From Oscillospiraceae bacterium (lineage in GTDB: Bacteria > Bacillota > Clostridia > Oscillospirales > CAG-382), in assembly GCA_015063785.1 (NCBI GenBank), contig SVTM01000005.1, positions 36,061 to 100,060 on the forward strand: a stretch of 64,000 bases of DNA, written 5' to 3'. Each line of letters begins with the position of its first letter. The first letter of the stretch is position 1. Below the pieces are notes generated by a model, which was not told the DNA's origin, made no database searches, and saw nothing but the letters and a program-made list of their open reading frames with translations. The translations under genes were made by a program, and so were the position numbers. Below, piece by piece: positions 1 to 8,015 of this stretch.

Positions 1-2
1 TG

Positions 3-206
3 TACGTCAGCCTTATGTGCCAGTATTTTCCCACCCACAAAGCCTTTGATTTTCCCGAGATCTCCCGCAGGCTTACAACACTTGAGTATCAAAAGGTACT
101 GAAATATGCTGCGGAAAAGGGAATTGTCAACGGTTTTTGCCAGGAAAAAAGCTCGGCAAAGCAAGAATACGTTCCGCAGTTTTTCAGCAAACTCGATTTT
201 TCGTAA
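3..206 (+). CDS. 3' end of a PflX-like radical SAM protein (partial)
   Basis: Only the last 67 codons are in the window, and the frame is open from base 3. The visible tail has the ending typical of the PflX/COG1313 group of radical SAM proteins: a conserved QYFP stretch near the left edge, a segment rich in prolines and an EISRRLT motif, then an EY, an NGFCQ and a SA...Y.P.F ending. The catalytic CxxxCxxC lies outside the window. Members of the family are related to pyruvate formate-lyase activases, but most have no proven target. It lies 54 kb from the glycyl radical enzyme at 54713, so position gives no reason to pair them. Confidence 0.7.
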   Translation, partial: YVSLMCQYFPTHKAFDFPEISRRLTTLEYQKVLKYAAEKGIVNGFCQEKSSAKQEYVPQFFSKLDFS

Positions 207-219
207 AATTGTTAAAAAC

Positions 220-260
220 ATTAAATACCGATTGAAATTTTCAGGTATTTAATATATAAT
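220..260 (+). promoter_or_regulatory. Promoter of the 302 operon overlapping a 10-bp inverted repeat
   Basis: TTGAAA (232-237), a 17-bp spacer and TATAAT (255-260) make a good sigma-A promoter. A perfect 10-bp inverted repeat, ATTAAATACC at 220-229 and GGTATTTAAT at 244-253, has its arms flanking the -35 box. It could be the weak terminator of the upstream gene, as it has no clean T-run, or an operator. Confidence 0.6.
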
Positions 261-301
261 ATATCATGTAGATTTGTTTTTTCCGAAAGGATGTGGCAGG
301 A

Positions 302-1087
302 ATGACTATCACCGGTATCTGTCTTATCGCAGTGGCGACAGTGTCGGTTTTTTTGCTGTGCGGCAATATTTTTCTTGTCCTGCGTCATCTTTCTCAAAAA
401 AAGAAGCTTGACGAAGTGCAAAAGCGCACTTCCTTGCTGCTTTCTACCGTCGCCCACGATATCAGATCTCCGCTGACCTCGGTAAAAGGCTTTGCCGATG
501 CCATGCTTGACGGAACAGTTGATGACGAGAAAAAAGAACAGTATCTCGCCGTCATATCCTCCGAAAGTGACAGACTTTCGCGAATCGCCTCCCGTCTTTG
601 CGAAAATGACGATGGCGCGCTTGACGGCGAAGTTTTCGGTATCTGCGAACAGATCAGACGCGCGTATCTTCTTGTCGAAAAAAAGATTGAGGCCCGCGAC
701 CTTTCAGTGGATCTTTTGTTCGGTGATGACGAGATCTACGTTTTTGCAAACGCCGATGCCTGCTTTGAGATCGTCCTCAATCTTTTCGAAAACGCCGCAA
801 AATACTGTGCAGATGCAGGCAGCATCGCATGGAAGGTGGAAGACAAAGATCAAAAAGTCTTTGTGTCTGTAAAAAACAGAACCCTTCCGCTTGACAAAAA
901 CTTCGACGTTTTTGCCCCTCGTGAAAGGGGAAAGAGTGCAACAGGCGCAGGCTTTGGCCTTGGGCTTTACATTTCAAAAAAGCTTGCCCTGCGAATGGGT
1001 ACAGACATCTCTTTTCGCTCATATACGGAAGATAACGGAGAATTTTGCGAATTTTCCATTTGTCTGCCTGCAGCCGACGAGATATGA
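302..1087 (+). CDS. Sensor histidine kinase, one membrane segment, orphan
   Basis: A 261-residue membrane sensor kinase. One transmembrane helix occupies roughly residues 3-28 (after ATG 302), followed by a short linker, an H-box reading VAHDIRSPLTS with the phospho-accepting His at about residue 52, an N-box (NLFENAAKYC) and a G-box (GAGFGLGLYIS). There is no extracytoplasmic sensor, HAMP or PAS domain. The start is ATG 302, about 10 bases after AAAGGA. GTG 293 is too close to that ribosome site, and ATG 291 hits a stop after four codons. No response regulator is adjacent, so its partner is unknown. It overlaps comF by 4 bases (ATGA), implying translational coupling. Confidence 0.85.
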   Translation: MTITGICLIAVATVSVFLLCGNIFLVLRHLSQKKKLDEVQKRTSLLLSTVAHDIRSPLTSVKGFADAMLDGTVDDEKKEQYLAVISSESDRLSRIASRLCENDDGALDGEVFGICEQIRRAYLLVEKKIEARDLSVDLLFGDDEIYVFANADACFEIVLNLFENAAKYCADAGSIAWKVEDKDQKVFVSVKNRTLPLDKNFDVFAPRERGKSATGAGFGLGLYISKKLALRMGTDISFRSYTEDNGEFCEFSICLPAADEI

Positions 1088-1821
1088 GATTATTTCGCTT
1101 TTTCGGGCGTCTGTTTTTCCCCGAAATCTGCTGTATCTGCGGCGAAGTCAAGGTGCCTGTTCTTGATAAGGGAAAAATCTCATTCAACAGCGGAAAAAAC
1201 ATTATCGAAAGCCCTTTCTGCGAGGATTGCACCAAACGCATGGAAGAAAGCTTTTATAAAGCGCACCCCGATTTGCGTAAAACAGGAAGCCCATCAGTAT
1301 ATCTTTTCGGTTTTTCGGACGAAACGGTGCAGCGCTCAATCTATCACCTCAAAACTCACAACTGCGCCGCCTGCCGCAGATTTTTTGCAAAGCTGTGCGG
1401 CGAAGTTATGAAAGATATGCTTTTGGAAATGAACGGAGAAGTTTTTCTCACGAATATTCCGAGAAGCGTTTCGCTTTTTGACAAATACGGTTTTGATCAG
1501 TCGGAAGAAGTTCTTCGAACTTTTGTTCGCTTGGATTCTTCCTTTTCATATTGCAAACTCATCGAGCGTGACAAAAGATATAAAGCGCCCCAAAGGATGT
1601 TGAATGCACAGGAAAGACTGATCAATGCACGCAGAAGTCTGAAGCTTGTTGACAATGCAGAAGTTCCGAAAAACATCATTGTCCTTGATGACATGATAAC
1701 AACAGGCGCAACAGCAACCACAGCACGCGACCTGTTGATAAACCGCGGAGCAACTGACGTCAGATTCCTGTTTATAGCAGGAGCAGAAAATTTTAAAGAA
1801 AGGAGAAACAAGAATGAATGA
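1084..1821 (+). CDS. ComF-family phosphoribosyltransferase-like protein
   Basis: A 245-residue protein of the ComF/GntX family. The N-terminus has a Cys pair (ICCICGE) and a second pair (FCEDCTK), a zinc-ribbon-like arrangement. A hydrophobic core and the C-terminal PRPP-binding loop (VLDDMITTGATATT) follow at about residues 200-213. ComF assists single-stranded DNA handling in natural transformation in some Firmicutes and is related to nucleotide phosphoribosyltransferases. The start is ATG 1084, inside the ATGA overlap with the kinase. Longer in-frame starts upstream lie within the kinase gene and lack a ribosome site. A ComEC-like protein is at 26629, so parts of a DNA-uptake system may exist. 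Confidence 0.85.
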   Translation: MRLFRFFGRLFFPEICCICGEVKVPVLDKGKISFNSGKNIIESPFCEDCTKRMEESFYKAHPDLRKTGSPSVYLFGFSDETVQRSIYHLKTHNCAACRRFFAKLCGEVMKDMLLEMNGEVFLTNIPRSVSLFDKYGFDQSEEVLRTFVRLDSSFSYCKLIERDKRYKAPQRMLNAQERLINARRSLKLVDNAEVPKNIIVLDDMITTGATATTARDLLINRGATDVRFLFIAGAENFKERRNKNE

Positions 1822-2833
1822 TATAGCCATCGACCTCGGCACGTCAACCGTCCAGGTCTACGTTAAAGGAAAGGGCGTTATAATCGAAGAACCTTCGGTC
1901 GTTGCAGTCGACCGTGTAAGCGGAAAAGTTCTTAAGGTGGGAAAAGAAGCTGAGCAGATGCTTGGTAGAACCCCCGGCAATATCCTTGCTGTCCGTCCTC
2001 TTTCGGGAGGAGTCATATCCGACTATGGAGCCACCCTTACGATGCTCAAATCTCTTATCAAGAGAGCCACAGGTACGGCGTTTTTTAAACCGCGCGTTAT
2101 CATCAGCGTTCCCTCCAGCATTACAGAGGTTGAAGAACGCGCCCTGTGCGATGCCGCCATTTCGGCAGGCGCAAAAAAAACCTATCTTATCGAAGGTCCG
2201 GTTGCCGCCGCAATCGGCGCAGGCGTTGACATTTCAAAGCCCGTCGGCAACCTCGTCGTTGATATCGGCGGAGGAACAACAGACGTTGCAGTCATTTCTA
2301 TGCACAACGTTGTTACCTGCGAATCGATCAAATTTGCAGGCGACGCCGTTAACGAAGCCATCATAAAATACATCCGCAGAAAATATAATATTCTCATCGG
2401 CGAGCGCACAGCAGAAGATGTTAAAATAAACATCGGATGCGCGTGGCCCTGCGAAAAAATCAGCAAGATGGAAGTAAAGGGCAGATGTCTGATTGAAGGT
2501 CTTCCAAAAATGATCGAGATATCCTCGCAAGAACTTCTTGAAGCCATCGAAGAGCCTGTCACTTCCATCGTGAACGCCGTCTGTACTGTAATCGAGCGTA
2601 CACCTCCCGAGCTTGTAGGAGACATTTCTGCCTCGGGTATCGTTATGACAGGTGGCACATCACGCCTTTTCGGGCTTGATAAGCTTGTAGAGCACGTCAC
2701 CGGCATTCGCACCTTTATTGCCGAAAATCCCGAAAAATGCGTTTGTATCGGATCGGGCAGATCGCTCGACAGTCTTTCTCAAAAAGAGCCCGGCACCATC
2801 AACCTTGCTCGTCAGCTCCACGAAAGGCTCTGA
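1814..2833 (+). CDS. MreB/Mbl-family rod-shape actin
   Basis: A 339-residue bacterial actin that polymerises under the membrane and guides lateral cell-wall synthesis. The phosphate-1 motif near the N-terminus (AIDLGTSTVQVYVKG), the phosphate-2 motif (VVDIGGGTTDVAVIS) at about residue 150 and the adenosine-binding GIVMTGGTS near residue 280 are all present, and the length is normal. The ribosome site is AAAGGAG at 1798-1804. It overlaps the 3' end of comF by 8 bases. MreB, Mbl and MreBH cannot be told apart by eye. No mreC or mreD follows, which favours an Mbl/MreBH-like paralogue. Confidence 0.92.
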   Translation: MNDIAIDLGTSTVQVYVKGKGVIIEEPSVVAVDRVSGKVLKVGKEAEQMLGRTPGNILAVRPLSGGVISDYGATLTMLKSLIKRATGTAFFKPRVIISVPSSITEVEERALCDAAISAGAKKTYLIEGPVAAAIGAGVDISKPVGNLVVDIGGGTTDVAVISMHNVVTCESIKFAGDAVNEAIIKYIRRKYNILIGERTAEDVKINIGCAWPCEKISKMEVKGRCLIEGLPKMIEISSQELLEAIEEPVTSIVNAVCTVIERTPPELVGDISASGIVMTGGTSRLFGLDKLVEHVTGIRTFIAENPEKCVCIGSGRSLDSLSQKEPGTINLARQLHERL

Positions 2834-2862
2834 TTTTATAGAATGTTCACAGCTTTTGCCTA

Positions 2863-2878
2863 TGTTTCACGTGAAACA
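2863..2878. promoter_or_regulatory. parS: parS centromere site (ParB-binding)
   Basis: The 16-base perfect palindrome TGTTTCACGTGAAACA matches the Firmicute Spo0J/ParB consensus TGTTNCACGTGAAACA at every position. It lies between the actin gene and holB, about 7.3 kb left of dnaA. parA and parB are not in the window. Confidence 0.92.
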
Positions 2879-2888
2879 CAGACAAAAA

Positions 2889-2904
2889 TGTTTCATGTGA
2901 AACA
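2889..2904. promoter_or_regulatory. Second parS-like site, one mismatch
   Basis: TGTTTCATGTGAAACA differs from the parS consensus at one position (C to T in the central CACGTG). Its left end is 26 bases from the left end of the first site, so the two centres lie about two and a half helical turns apart. Confidence 0.75.
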
Positions 2905-2950
2905 TTTTTTGCAGAATATACACACAATATACAAAACTATGGAGAATTAA

Positions 2951-3961
2951 ATGCAGGGCGGAAAAAACACTCCCGACGTATCTGCGCTTACCGCAGGCGA
3001 GAAAAGGGTTCTGACCAACGTTTTGTCGGCCTTTTCAAACGGCAACTTTGCCCATTCATACATACTCGAAGGCGGAAGCGGGGCTTCGCGCCTGCGCTGT
3101 GCTGAAATAATTGCCTGCGCCGCAGTCTGCACCAAAATGTCCGGCAAACACGGGGCATATCCGTGCTTTGCCTGCGACCAATGCAGAAAAATACTCGATC
3201 GGGACCATACAGATATAAAAGTGATCTCGCCCGAAAAAGAGGCGGGAAAAAGCAGAGTTGAGATCCGCGTTGACACAATTCGCACAATCAGAAAAGAGGC
3301 GTACGTGCTTCCGACAGACTGCGAATATCATATATACATCATTAACGAGAGCGAAAAGATGAACGTCAACGCACAAAACGCTCTGCTGAAAATACTCGAA
3401 GAACCACCGCAAAACACTATTTTTATTCTTCTCGCACCGTCAAAAGAGCTTCTGTTGCCCACTGTTGTGTCTCGAGTTCAGGCGCATACCCTGGGAAAAA
3501 GCAGTGTGGAAGAAACACAGGAGGTTTTTGCAACAAAATTTCCGTCACTCCCAAAAGAATCGGTCAAAAGAGCAGCGCGTTTGCAATGCGCTCTTGACAA
3601 AATAGAACTTGATGCCCCGGATATAAAAACGGTAGATACTGCTTATGCTCTTGTGAGACAGTATTTTCTCGAAAAAAACCATCGCCTCACCGAAAGTCTA
3701 CCGTCAAACAAAGACGAACTGTTCCTTACACTCTGCGTGCTTGCAATAGCAAGTCGGGATATTGCCGTTTCCAAGAAAAACGAAAGGCAGACACTTTTCG
3801 TCTTTGATCAAGGCCCAGAATTTGATAGCGCAAAAAGCGCAGTTTCTATGCGCAGAGCCATGGAACTCTACGAAGCATTTTCTCGGGCAGCAGAAAGAAT
3901 ACAGGCATCTGGCAACGTCGGCTCGGTATTGGCAGAACTTTTTTCTGCCGTCAGAAAATGA
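2951..3961 (+). CDS. holB: DNA polymerase III delta' subunit
   Basis: A 336-residue clamp-loader subunit that helps load the beta clamp (dnaN, 12118). The Walker A region reads LEGGSGASRL, lacking the GKS lysine, as expected for the ATPase-inactive delta'. The zinc module cysteines (PCFACDQC) lie at about residues 72-80. The NAQNALLKILEEPP segment containing the sensor helix is at about residues 139-152, and the conserved VVSRVQ follows. The start is ATG 2951 after TGGAG. It is followed by ricT, the order known around holB in Bacillus. Confidence 0.9.
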   Translation: MQGGKNTPDVSALTAGEKRVLTNVLSAFSNGNFAHSYILEGGSGASRLRCAEIIACAAVCTKMSGKHGAYPCFACDQCRKILDRDHTDIKVISPEKEAGKSRVEIRVDTIRTIRKEAYVLPTDCEYHIYIINESEKMNVNAQNALLKILEEPPQNTIFILLAPSKELLLPTVVSRVQAHTLGKSSVEETQEVFATKFPSLPKESVKRAARLQCALDKIELDAPDIKTVDTAYALVRQYFLEKNHRLTESLPSNKDELFLTLCVLAIASRDIAVSKKNERQTLFVFDQGPEFDSAKSAVSMRRAMELYEAFSRAAERIQASGNVGSVLAELFSAVRK

Positions 3962-3988
3962 CCTAACCAAGAAAGGTAAAAAACATAA

Positions 3989-5581
3989 ATGGATAAAAAA
4001 GACAGAAACACAAAGCCCGGTGACAGCGAAATTGTCACCAAAAAGGGCTTTCTGATAACACCGCCAAAGCGCACCAAAGACAAAAAACAGGATACTATCG
4101 AAAGCAATATTAAGCCTGCCGTCACCGTCAACAAAAACTCTGAAGAAAAAAAGCAGGGCGGAAATCAGGAACAGAAAAAACACGAAAAAAACAATCACCA
4201 AAAAGATCGCAGAAAATTCGGCAAAAAACCCCATCAATCAGCACATACTGTGGAGGAACAGGCGCAACAACCGAAGGATAACTCTCAAAAGAACCAAAAC
4301 AATCAGCAGCCTCGGCACAAGCCTTCCAAATACCGCAATGAAAAGCCAAACCACGATCAAAGGCAAGATAATCAGAACAAAAGTAAAAACGACCGCCAGC
4401 AAAATCGTAAAGATCGCGACCGAACAGGCAAACAGCCTCAGCAGAACCGCAACGATCAGCACGGCCAGAGTCAGCAGAACAGAGAAAAGGACAGGGAAAG
4501 AGACAAGAAAAACCGCGGTGCAGGCAAGATAGATCCGTCAATTCTCAGCGATCTCGGCTTCGTGTCAAACAACTATGCAAAAAGCCGACCCGTCGAAGAA
4601 TCTACCGAAACCGAGACATCCCAGCCCTTTGACTATTCCAATGCCATCCCTCTAAGAGATCAGATTTATCCTCCGAAGAAGGAGAAGAAAGATCTGACAG
4701 AAGAGGAAAAACAGGGCAAAACAGAAATAATCGGCATCCGCTTTAAGGAAGCAGGCAAGATATATTATTTCGATCCCAACGGCGAACAGGTCGACTTTGG
4801 CACACCCGTCATTGTCGAGACTGCCCGTGGACTCGAATATGGCTATACCGCCATTGGCAACCGGTACATTCCCACCGACACCATAGTTTCGCCACTGAAA
4901 AAGATCATCCGCATTGCAAAACGTGAGGACACCGAACGCCTCGAGGCAAACAAGCGTCTTGAAAAACAAGCAGAAAGCGTTTTCATCGAAAAGGTGGCAA
5001 AACTCGGACTCGAAATGTCACTTGTGGGTGTTGAATATACCTTTGACAATACTAAGATCCTCTTCTATTTTGCAGCAGAAAACCGCATCGACTTCCGCGA
5101 GCTTGTAAAAGAGCTTGCATCTGTCTTCCGCACAAGAATAGAGCTACGCCAGGTGGGCGTTCGAGATGAAGCAAAAATGCTCGGTGGCCTTGGCGTTTGC
5201 GGCAGACCCTTGTGCTGTAGCACATTTCTTGGCGAATTTGCCCAAGTTTCTATAAAAATGGCAAAAGACCAGAGTCTTTCGCTCAATTCTTCAAAAATCT
5301 CTGGTACCTGTGGCAGACTTCTCTGCTGTCTGCGTTATGAGGACGAGGTATATCAGCAGGAATTCGAGCGCACTCCCAAAGTAGATGCCATTGTCGAAAC
5401 CGAAGAAGGTCGCGGCGTCGTTGTTGAAACCAACCCCTTAAAGGGTATCGTCCGAGTAAGACTCGATTCCAACAAAGACGCTCCGCCCCACGCTTTCCAC
5501 CGCGACAAGGTGAAGATTCTCGGCTATATCAAAAAGAATGAGTCAGTCGACGCCGAGCTTAAGGCGCTTGAAAAAGAATGA
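3989..5581 (+). CDS. ricT: RicT/YaaT (PSP1 domain) with a long disordered N-terminus
   Basis: A 530-residue protein. Residues 1 to about 185 are low complexity and dominated by Lys, Gln, Asn, Asp and Arg, probably disordered. The PSP1 core runs from about residue 245 and carries the cysteine motifs CGRPLCC and CGRLLCC. In Bacillus subtilis RicT joins RicA and RicF in an Fe-S cluster complex that affects RNase Y action, competence, biofilm and sporulation. That protein is only about half this length, so the N-terminal extension is the oddity. Codon 1 is ATG 3989 after AAGAAAGG. It lies 27 bases downstream of holB, as in Bacillus. Confidence 0.88.
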   Translation: MDKKDRNTKPGDSEIVTKKGFLITPPKRTKDKKQDTIESNIKPAVTVNKNSEEKKQGGNQEQKKHEKNNHQKDRRKFGKKPHQSAHTVEEQAQQPKDNSQKNQNNQQPRHKPSKYRNEKPNHDQRQDNQNKSKNDRQQNRKDRDRTGKQPQQNRNDQHGQSQQNREKDRERDKKNRGAGKIDPSILSDLGFVSNNYAKSRPVEESTETETSQPFDYSNAIPLRDQIYPPKKEKKDLTEEEKQGKTEIIGIRFKEAGKIYYFDPNGEQVDFGTPVIVETARGLEYGYTAIGNRYIPTDTIVSPLKKIIRIAKREDTERLEANKRLEKQAESVFIEKVAKLGLEMSLVGVEYTFDNTKILFYFAAENRIDFRELVKELASVFRTRIELRQVGVRDEAKMLGGLGVCGRPLCCSTFLGEFAQVSIKMAKDQSLSLNSSKISGTCGRLLCCLRYEDEVYQQEFERTPKVDAIVETEEGRGVVVETNPLKGIVRVRLDSNKDAPPHAFHRDKVKILGYIKKNESVDAELKALEKE

Positions 5582-5627
5582 TCCGCTTTTTCAATTTGAA
5601 AATTTGATGAAATGTGCATCATTTTTC

Positions 5628-5656
5628 TTGACAAGAGACAGTAAAGAGTATATAAT
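5628..5656 (+). promoter_or_regulatory. Sigma-A promoter of the marR-ABC operon
   Basis: TTGACA (5628-5633), a 17-base spacer and TATAAT (5651-5656) match both hexamers exactly. The operator repeats at 5659-5685 start 2 bases after the -10. Confidence 0.88.
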
Positions 5657-5658
5657 AA

Positions 5659-5698
5659 TTAGCGTGCTAAATATTAGCGCGCTAATTTTTTTCGCTAA
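5659..5698. promoter_or_regulatory. Tandem palindromic operators, probably for the MarR protein
   Basis: TTAGCGTGCTAA (5659-5670, one mismatch) and the perfect palindrome TTAGCGCGCTAA (5674-5685) have centres 15 bases apart. A further half site CGCTAA follows at 5693-5698. They cover the transcription start region of the promoter at 5628. MarR proteins bind such 12-16 bp palindromes. That this MarR binds here is inferred from position. Confidence 0.75.
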
Positions 5699-5721
5699 TT
5701 TTTTGGAAAGGAGAACGTATA

Positions 5722-6204
5722 ATGGAACAAAAGAAAAGTGCAGAAAAACTTTCAAACCACGAGCTGGTGCGCCTTTTTATCCACACCGACAAGCTCCACA
5801 GAAATCTCATCGAACAGCGTATGTCCGATCTGAATCTGCACCGAAGCCAGCACATTATGCTTTTGTGTATATCGGCATTTGAAACCCCACCAACACAAAA
5901 GGACATTGCAAAAAAGCTTGATATATCGGCAGCTACCGTTGCCGTAACAATAAAAAAACTCGAACAGGCAGGTTTTGTAACAAAAGCCACAAGCGACAGC
6001 GACAACCGATGCAACCGTGTGAGTATCACAGACGAGGGACGTAACATTCTTGAGCAGGCAAAGATGATATTTGAAAATGTCGACGAGAATATGCTTTCCG
6101 GTCTTACCAACGAGGAACTGTCGAACTTTGTCGAATATCTTAAAAAAATACAGGCAAATCTCAGATCCGACGGAGCCACCCTCCCACCGCACAAATGCTG
6201 TTAA
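5722..6204 (+). CDS. MarR-family transcriptional regulator
   Basis: A 160-residue winged-helix regulator. The recognition helix region (PTQKDIAKKLDISAATVAV) and the wing (SDSDNRCNRVSITDEGR) are typical of MarR. Such proteins usually repress the gene or operon they head, often an efflux system, and release DNA on binding a small ligand. It is the first gene of an apparent operon with two ABC exporter subunits, with strong candidate operators just upstream, so autorepression is likely. The ribosome site is AAAGGAG at 5706-5712. Confidence 0.92.
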   Translation: MEQKKSAEKLSNHELVRLFIHTDKLHRNLIEQRMSDLNLHRSQHIMLLCISAFETPPTQKDIAKKLDISAATVAVTIKKLEQAGFVTKATSDSDNRCNRVSITDEGRNILEQAKMIFENVDENMLSGLTNEELSNFVEYLKKIQANLRSDGATLPPHKCC

Positions 6205-6233
6205 CGATACAACAACGAAAGGATGATATTTTC

Positions 6234-8012
6234 TTGAAACGCTGGTTAAGCTATGTGAAGCCATATAAGCTTCAATTTATTCTCGGACCTTTATGTATGC
6301 TCATTGAGGTCGCAGGCGAAGTTCTTATGCCGATGTTTCTCGGCATGATAATAAACGGTGCCACAGACGGCACTCTAACCTCCGCAAAATCGCTGGGAAT
6401 TGCAGGCATGATGATCCTTTGTGCCATCCTGATGATGGCAGGCGGCGTGGGAGGCGCATATTTCGGAGCAAAAGCTTCTGTAAACTATGCCAACGATATC
6501 CGTCGCGATATATACAAGCAAGTACAGAAATTTTCTTTTGCCAATATTGACAAATTCTCCACAGGCTCGCTTGTTACCCGTCTGACAAACGATATTCAGC
6601 AGATACAAAACTTTGTAAACATGCTTCTGCGAATGTGTTTGCGCTCGCCGGGTATGCTGATCGGTGCCCTCATCATGGCAATCTCTTTGCGCCCGTCGCT
6701 GTCGGTCATTTTTGCCGTCACGGTGCCTATGATGATAATCTCCATCTTCCTTGTAATCAGAGCCGCTTTTCCCCGTTTTTCTATCATGCAGAAAAAGGTC
6801 GATAAGCTCAACTCCACAGTTCAAGAAAACGTGTCTAACGTTCGCGTTGTAAAATCCTTTGTCAGAGCCGATTACGAAACCGAAAAATTTGAAAGCGCCA
6901 ACGCTGACCTCAAAAAATCCGGACTTTCCGCCATGAAGATCATGATTCTCAACGGACCCATCATGACACTCTTTATGAATATAACCATCGCTCTTGTCGT
7001 TTGGTTCGGTTCTCAGTTGGTTATGGGTGGGGGAGAAAATCCCATGGATGTGGGAGATCTTTCGCAGTTCCTCACCTACGTAAATCAGATCCTCATGTCG
7101 CTGATGACCCTTACATTCATGTTCATGTCCACCTCCCGTGCCATGGCAAGCGGAAAACGTATAAACGAAGTTCTTGACGAAAACATAGACATCACAGATG
7201 AAAACTGTGCAAATCCCGATGCCGTCGTCACCCGTGGCGATATCGAATTTAAGAACATCACCTTCCGCTATTTCAAACACAGCGAAGACCCCGTACTTGA
7301 AAAAATAAATCTCAAAATTCCCGCAGGCTCAACCGTCGGCATCATCGGCTCTACGGGATGCGGAAAAACCACCCTTGTTTCGCTTATCCCACGTCTTTAC
7401 GACACCGACGAGGGCGAAGTGCTTGTCGACGGAGTAAATGTGCGCGATTACAGCCTTTATAACCTGCGCGAAGGTGTGGGCATGGTGCTTCAGAAAAACA
7501 TTCTTTTCTCGGGTACCATAGAGGATAATCTGCGTTGGGGCGACGAGGACGCAACAATGGAAGAAATAATCGCCGCAGCCAATGCGTCGCAGGCAGACGG
7601 CTTTGTTCGCTCGTTCAAAGATGGATATTTAACCGAGCTCGAGCAGGGCGGCGTAAATGTTTCGGGTGGTCAAAAACAGCGTCTTTGCATCGCAAGAGCT
7701 CTACTTAAAAAACCAAAAATTCTTATTCTCGATGACTCTACAAGCGCTGTCGATACTGCAACAGAAGCAAAGATCCGCGAACAGTTTAAAACAGGTCTTC
7801 GCGATTCCACAAAGATAATCATTGCACAAAGAATTATGTCTGTTATGGACGCCGATATGATCGTCGTTATGAACGACGGCAAGATCACGGGTATCGGCAC
7901 CCACGAAGAGCTTCTTGAATCAAACAACGAATACAACGAAATATACGTTTCGCAGATGGAAGGCAAGGAAGTTAAAGCCACTTCCACAGACATTTCTGTA
8001 AAGGAGGGCTGA
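6234..8012 (+). CDS. ABC exporter half-transporter, subunit 1 (degenerate ATPase site)
   Basis: A fused membrane and ATPase half-exporter of 592 residues, with six membrane segments in the first 300 residues. Walker A is GSTGCGKTT and the signature VSGGQ is canonical. Walker B ends in LILDD, with Asp where the catalytic Glu normally sits, and the switch motif reads IIIAQR, with Gln for His. This is the pattern of the non-catalytic subunit of heterodimeric exporters such as the TM287/288 and BmrCD type. I chose TTG 6234, 10 bases after GAAAGGA. The upstream in-frame ATG 6195 lies inside marR and has no ribosome site. Substrate unknown; probably a drug or lipid-like compound. Confidence 0.9.
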   Translation: MKRWLSYVKPYKLQFILGPLCMLIEVAGEVLMPMFLGMIINGATDGTLTSAKSLGIAGMMILCAILMMAGGVGGAYFGAKASVNYANDIRRDIYKQVQKFSFANIDKFSTGSLVTRLTNDIQQIQNFVNMLLRMCLRSPGMLIGALIMAISLRPSLSVIFAVTVPMMIISIFLVIRAAFPRFSIMQKKVDKLNSTVQENVSNVRVVKSFVRADYETEKFESANADLKKSGLSAMKIMILNGPIMTLFMNITIALVVWFGSQLVMGGGENPMDVGDLSQFLTYVNQILMSLMTLTFMFMSTSRAMASGKRINEVLDENIDITDENCANPDAVVTRGDIEFKNITFRYFKHSEDPVLEKINLKIPAGSTVGIIGSTGCGKTTLVSLIPRLYDTDEGEVLVDGVNVRDYSLYNLREGVGMVLQKNILFSGTIEDNLRWGDEDATMEEIIAAANASQADGFVRSFKDGYLTELEQGGVNVSGGQKQRLCIARALLKKPKILILDDSTSAVDTATEAKIREQFKTGLRDSTKIIIAQRIMSVMDADMIVVMNDGKITGIGTHEELLESNNEYNEIYVSQMEGKEVKATSTDISVKEG

Positions 8013-8015
8013 GAA

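Noticed and set aside
3..206. PflX-like gene as the activase of the glycyl radical enzyme
   Set aside because: It is 54 kb away, only its tail is visible, and PflX proteins are not proven glycyl radical activases.
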